A DNA stretch of 6,465 nt, from NCBI GenBank assembly GCA_030447125.1, contig JAUJLZ010000109.1:1-6465 (forward strand), read 5' to 3'. A model generated the notes under the pieces. That model had not been told where the DNA came from, did no database searches, and worked only from the letters and a program-made list of their open reading frames with translations. The position numbers and the translations under genes were made by a program. Positions 5,222-6,465 of this stretch are shown here, piece by piece. How positions within the stretch are numbered: position 1 is the stretch's first letter; the number at the start of each line of letters is the position of its first letter. The DNA is from Acidimicrobiales bacterium. GTDB taxonomy: Bacteria > Actinomycetota > Acidimicrobiia > Acidimicrobiales > CADCSY01.

Positions 5222-5571
5222 CCTCCTCGCTCTGTGGTACCTGCGCACCCCAGCCGCCGATCTCCGCTCTGGCGGGTCTCGAGGTGGTCGTCGAAGACGG
5301 CATCGTGGTGGTGACGCTCAGGGGGCACCTCGACGCCGAGGTGGGCGAGGCCCTGGGCGTGGCGACCGAAGGGGCACTGCAAGAGGAGGCCCGACGCCTC
5401 GACATCGACCTGCGCCAGGTGGCGTCGTTCACGGTCGAAGGGGCGGCCGCGCTGCGGACCTGCCGGCTACGAGCGGCGGGCCTGCGTGAGGGCCTGCACT
5501 ACCGCACCGGCCGGGGACCCGGGCGCGAGGCGTTGTTGGCCGCCTATCCGCCGGTGGGTATCGACGACTGA
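5218..5571 (+). CDS. STAS-domain protein, probably lacking the phosphorylatable serine
   Basis: This 117-residue soluble protein has a STAS domain (about 20-98) like anti-anti-sigma factors. It shows strand VVVTLRGHLDAEVG (30-43), strand LDIDLRQVASF (61-71), and an amphipathic helix from about 75. In active antagonists such as SpoIIAA the loop after this strand reads D-S-x-G; here it is Thr72-Val73-Glu74-Gly75, so the usual Ser is Val and the preceding Asp is Thr. Gly75 and the LDxDL strand remain, suggesting a fold kept for binding rather than phospho-switching. The N-terminus carries Cys6 and Cys9 in CGTC, with no other sign of a metal site. I took the ATG at 5218; an in-frame GTG at 5167 is possible. 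No anti-sigma kinase gene is in the window. It diverges from the response regulator and overlaps the convergent phosphatase gene by 28 bases. The STAS call rests on the strand pattern. Confidence 0.72.
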   Translation: MTSSLCGTCAPQPPISALAGLEVVVEDGIVVVTLRGHLDAEVGEALGVATEGALQEEARRLDIDLRQVASFTVEGAAALRTCRLRAAGLREGLHYRTGRGPGREALLAAYPPVGIDD

Positions 5572-6446
5572 GGCACCCCGTCGCCAGGCGCGACAGCCGG
5601 CTCGGCGGCGCCCTCCGCCCCTGAGGCCACCAGAAGCAGGCGGAGCGGCTCGAACAGGGCGGGGCCGGCGGCCATGGTGAAGGCGCTTGACGGTGGCCGG
5701 CCTTCGAGGTCGCCGGTGCGGGCGCCGGCCTCGGTGGCGATGAGCGCCCCGGCGGCGAAGTCCCAGGGTTGGAGGCCGTGCTCGTAGTAGCCGTCGAGGC
5801 GCCCGCAGGCGACCCAGCACAGGTCGACCGAGGCGGCACCGGCCCGGCGGATGTCCCGGACGGCGGGCAGCACCCGGGCCAAGACCATGGCCTGGGTCGT
5901 CCGGCGCCGCGACTGGTAGGAGAAGCCGGTGCCCACCAGGGCGGTGGCCAGGTCAGCGCAGCCGCTGGCGGTGATGGGCACGCCGTCGCAGGTCGCGCCC
6001 CGACCCCGGATGGCGCAGAAGGTCTCCCCGTGGGCGGGCTGGGCCACCACGCCCACCTCGGCCCGCCCGTTGCGCTCCACGGCGATGGACACGGCGTAGG
6101 AGGGCAGGCCGTAGAGGTAGTTGATGGTGCCGTCGAGGGGGTCGATGACCCAGCGCCACCCGCTGGTGCCGTCGTCGGCCGTGCCTTCCTCGCCCACGAT
6201 GCCGTCACCCGGTCGGGCCTGGCGGATGGCCTCGACGATGAGGCGCTCCGAGGCCCGGTCGACCTCACTGACCAGGTCCGTCGCACTGGTCTTGGTCCCG
6301 ATCGCCCCGGGGCTGGTCTGGCAGTCGAGCAACAGGCGGGCGGCCTCGGCGGCCAGGCGCCGGGCCAGGGTGACCACCTCGTCGATCTCCTGGTCCGTCG
6401 TCTCCTCGCCTTTCGTCTGAGTGTCCGTCGTCTCCCTCGCCCCCAT
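5544..6446 (-). CDS. Inositol monophosphatase family protein
   Basis: This 300-residue, Mg-dependent phosphatase belongs to the IMPase superfamily, whose members hydrolyse inositol phosphates, histidinol phosphate or 3'(2'),5'-bisphosphate nucleotides. The family sites are all present: a T-x-x-D-L-V-S-E-V-D stretch (54-63), GEE (85-87, metal-binding Glu86), WVIDPLDGTINYLYGLP (99-115, with metal ligands Asp102 and Asp105), RRAGAASVDLCWVACGRLDG (200-219), and PWDFAAG (227-233, Asp229). The ATG at 6446 is only 19 bases from the window edge. The frame is open upstream but holds no other start in that stretch. The ribosome binding site is weak. The first 20 residues are acidic and polar. The last 30 or so residues run past the usual family end and overlap the convergent STAS gene. 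Substrate cannot be decided here: HisN-, SuhB- and CysQ-like roles are all open. No histidine, sulfur or inositol gene is beside it. Confidence 0.93.
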   Translation of the reverse strand: MGARETTDTQTKGEETTDQEIDEVVTLARRLAAEAARLLLDCQTSPGAIGTKTSATDLVSEVDRASERLIVEAIRQARPGDGIVGEEGTADDGTSGWRWVIDPLDGTINYLYGLPSYAVSIAVERNGRAEVGVVAQPAHGETFCAIRGRGATCDGVPITASGCADLATALVGTGFSYQSRRRTTQAMVLARVLPAVRDIRRAGAASVDLCWVACGRLDGYYEHGLQPWDFAAGALIATEAGARTGDLEGRPPSSAFTMAAGPALFEPLRLLLVASGAEGAAEPAVAPGDGVPQSSIPTGG

Positions 6447-6465
6447 CGCCGGCCACGGTAGACGG

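Noticed and set aside
5429..6286. A 285-codon minus-strand frame overlapping the phosphatase gene
   Set aside because: It is a Pro/Ser/Ala/Arg-rich out-of-frame reading of the phosphatase, which has all its catalytic motifs in the other frame.
1..6465. CRISPR arrays, tRNA or rRNA genes, insertion sequences, attachment sites and riboswitches
   Set aside because: I found no regularly spaced repeats, cloverleaf-like sequence, transposase frame or terminal repeats. Coding genes fill nearly the whole window.

Overview
The window is high-GC DNA with closely packed genes, frequent GTG/TTG starts and GTGA start/stop overlaps. It fits an actinobacterium. An MtrA/MtrB/LpqB-like two-component operon and poly-threonine linkers behind lipoprotein cysteines make a relative of the Acidimicrobiia my best guess, but that placement is inference. 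I see no RNA genes, CRISPR array, insertion sequence or attachment site.

Layout from the left: bases 1-2042, all on the minus strand, hold an export and metal-binding cluster. In transcription order it contains a Tat-exported ferritin-like protein (2042-1167), a second ferritin-like protein carrying both a Tat motif and a lipobox (1170-469, overlapping the first by GTGA), and a cupredoxin lipoprotein with an amicyanin-type copper loop (380 to beyond base 1). A strong hairpin (410-442) separates the last two. Bases 2222-5081, also minus strand, hold a two-component operon: an OmpR-type response regulator, a HAMP/HisKA/HATPase sensor kinase, and a short GerMN-domain lipoprotein. This is the gene order of mtrA-mtrB-lpqB, but the lipoprotein lacks LpqB's long C-terminal half. 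A 179-base gap with a small hairpin (2147-2166) separates the two clusters.

On the right, a small STAS-domain protein (5218-5571, plus strand) diverges from the response regulator across a 136-base gap. A possible nine-codon leader peptide, overlapping its start by ATGA, may precede it. An inositol-monophosphatase-family enzyme (6446-5544, minus strand) converges on it, and the two 3' ends overlap by 28 bases.

Taken together, the kinase/regulator/lipoprotein set is probably an envelope-stress or cell-division sensor. The ferritin/ferritin/cupredoxin set looks like an extracytoplasmic metal or redox module, and is the least understood part of the window. Shared strand and closeness allow, but do not show, that the regulator controls it.
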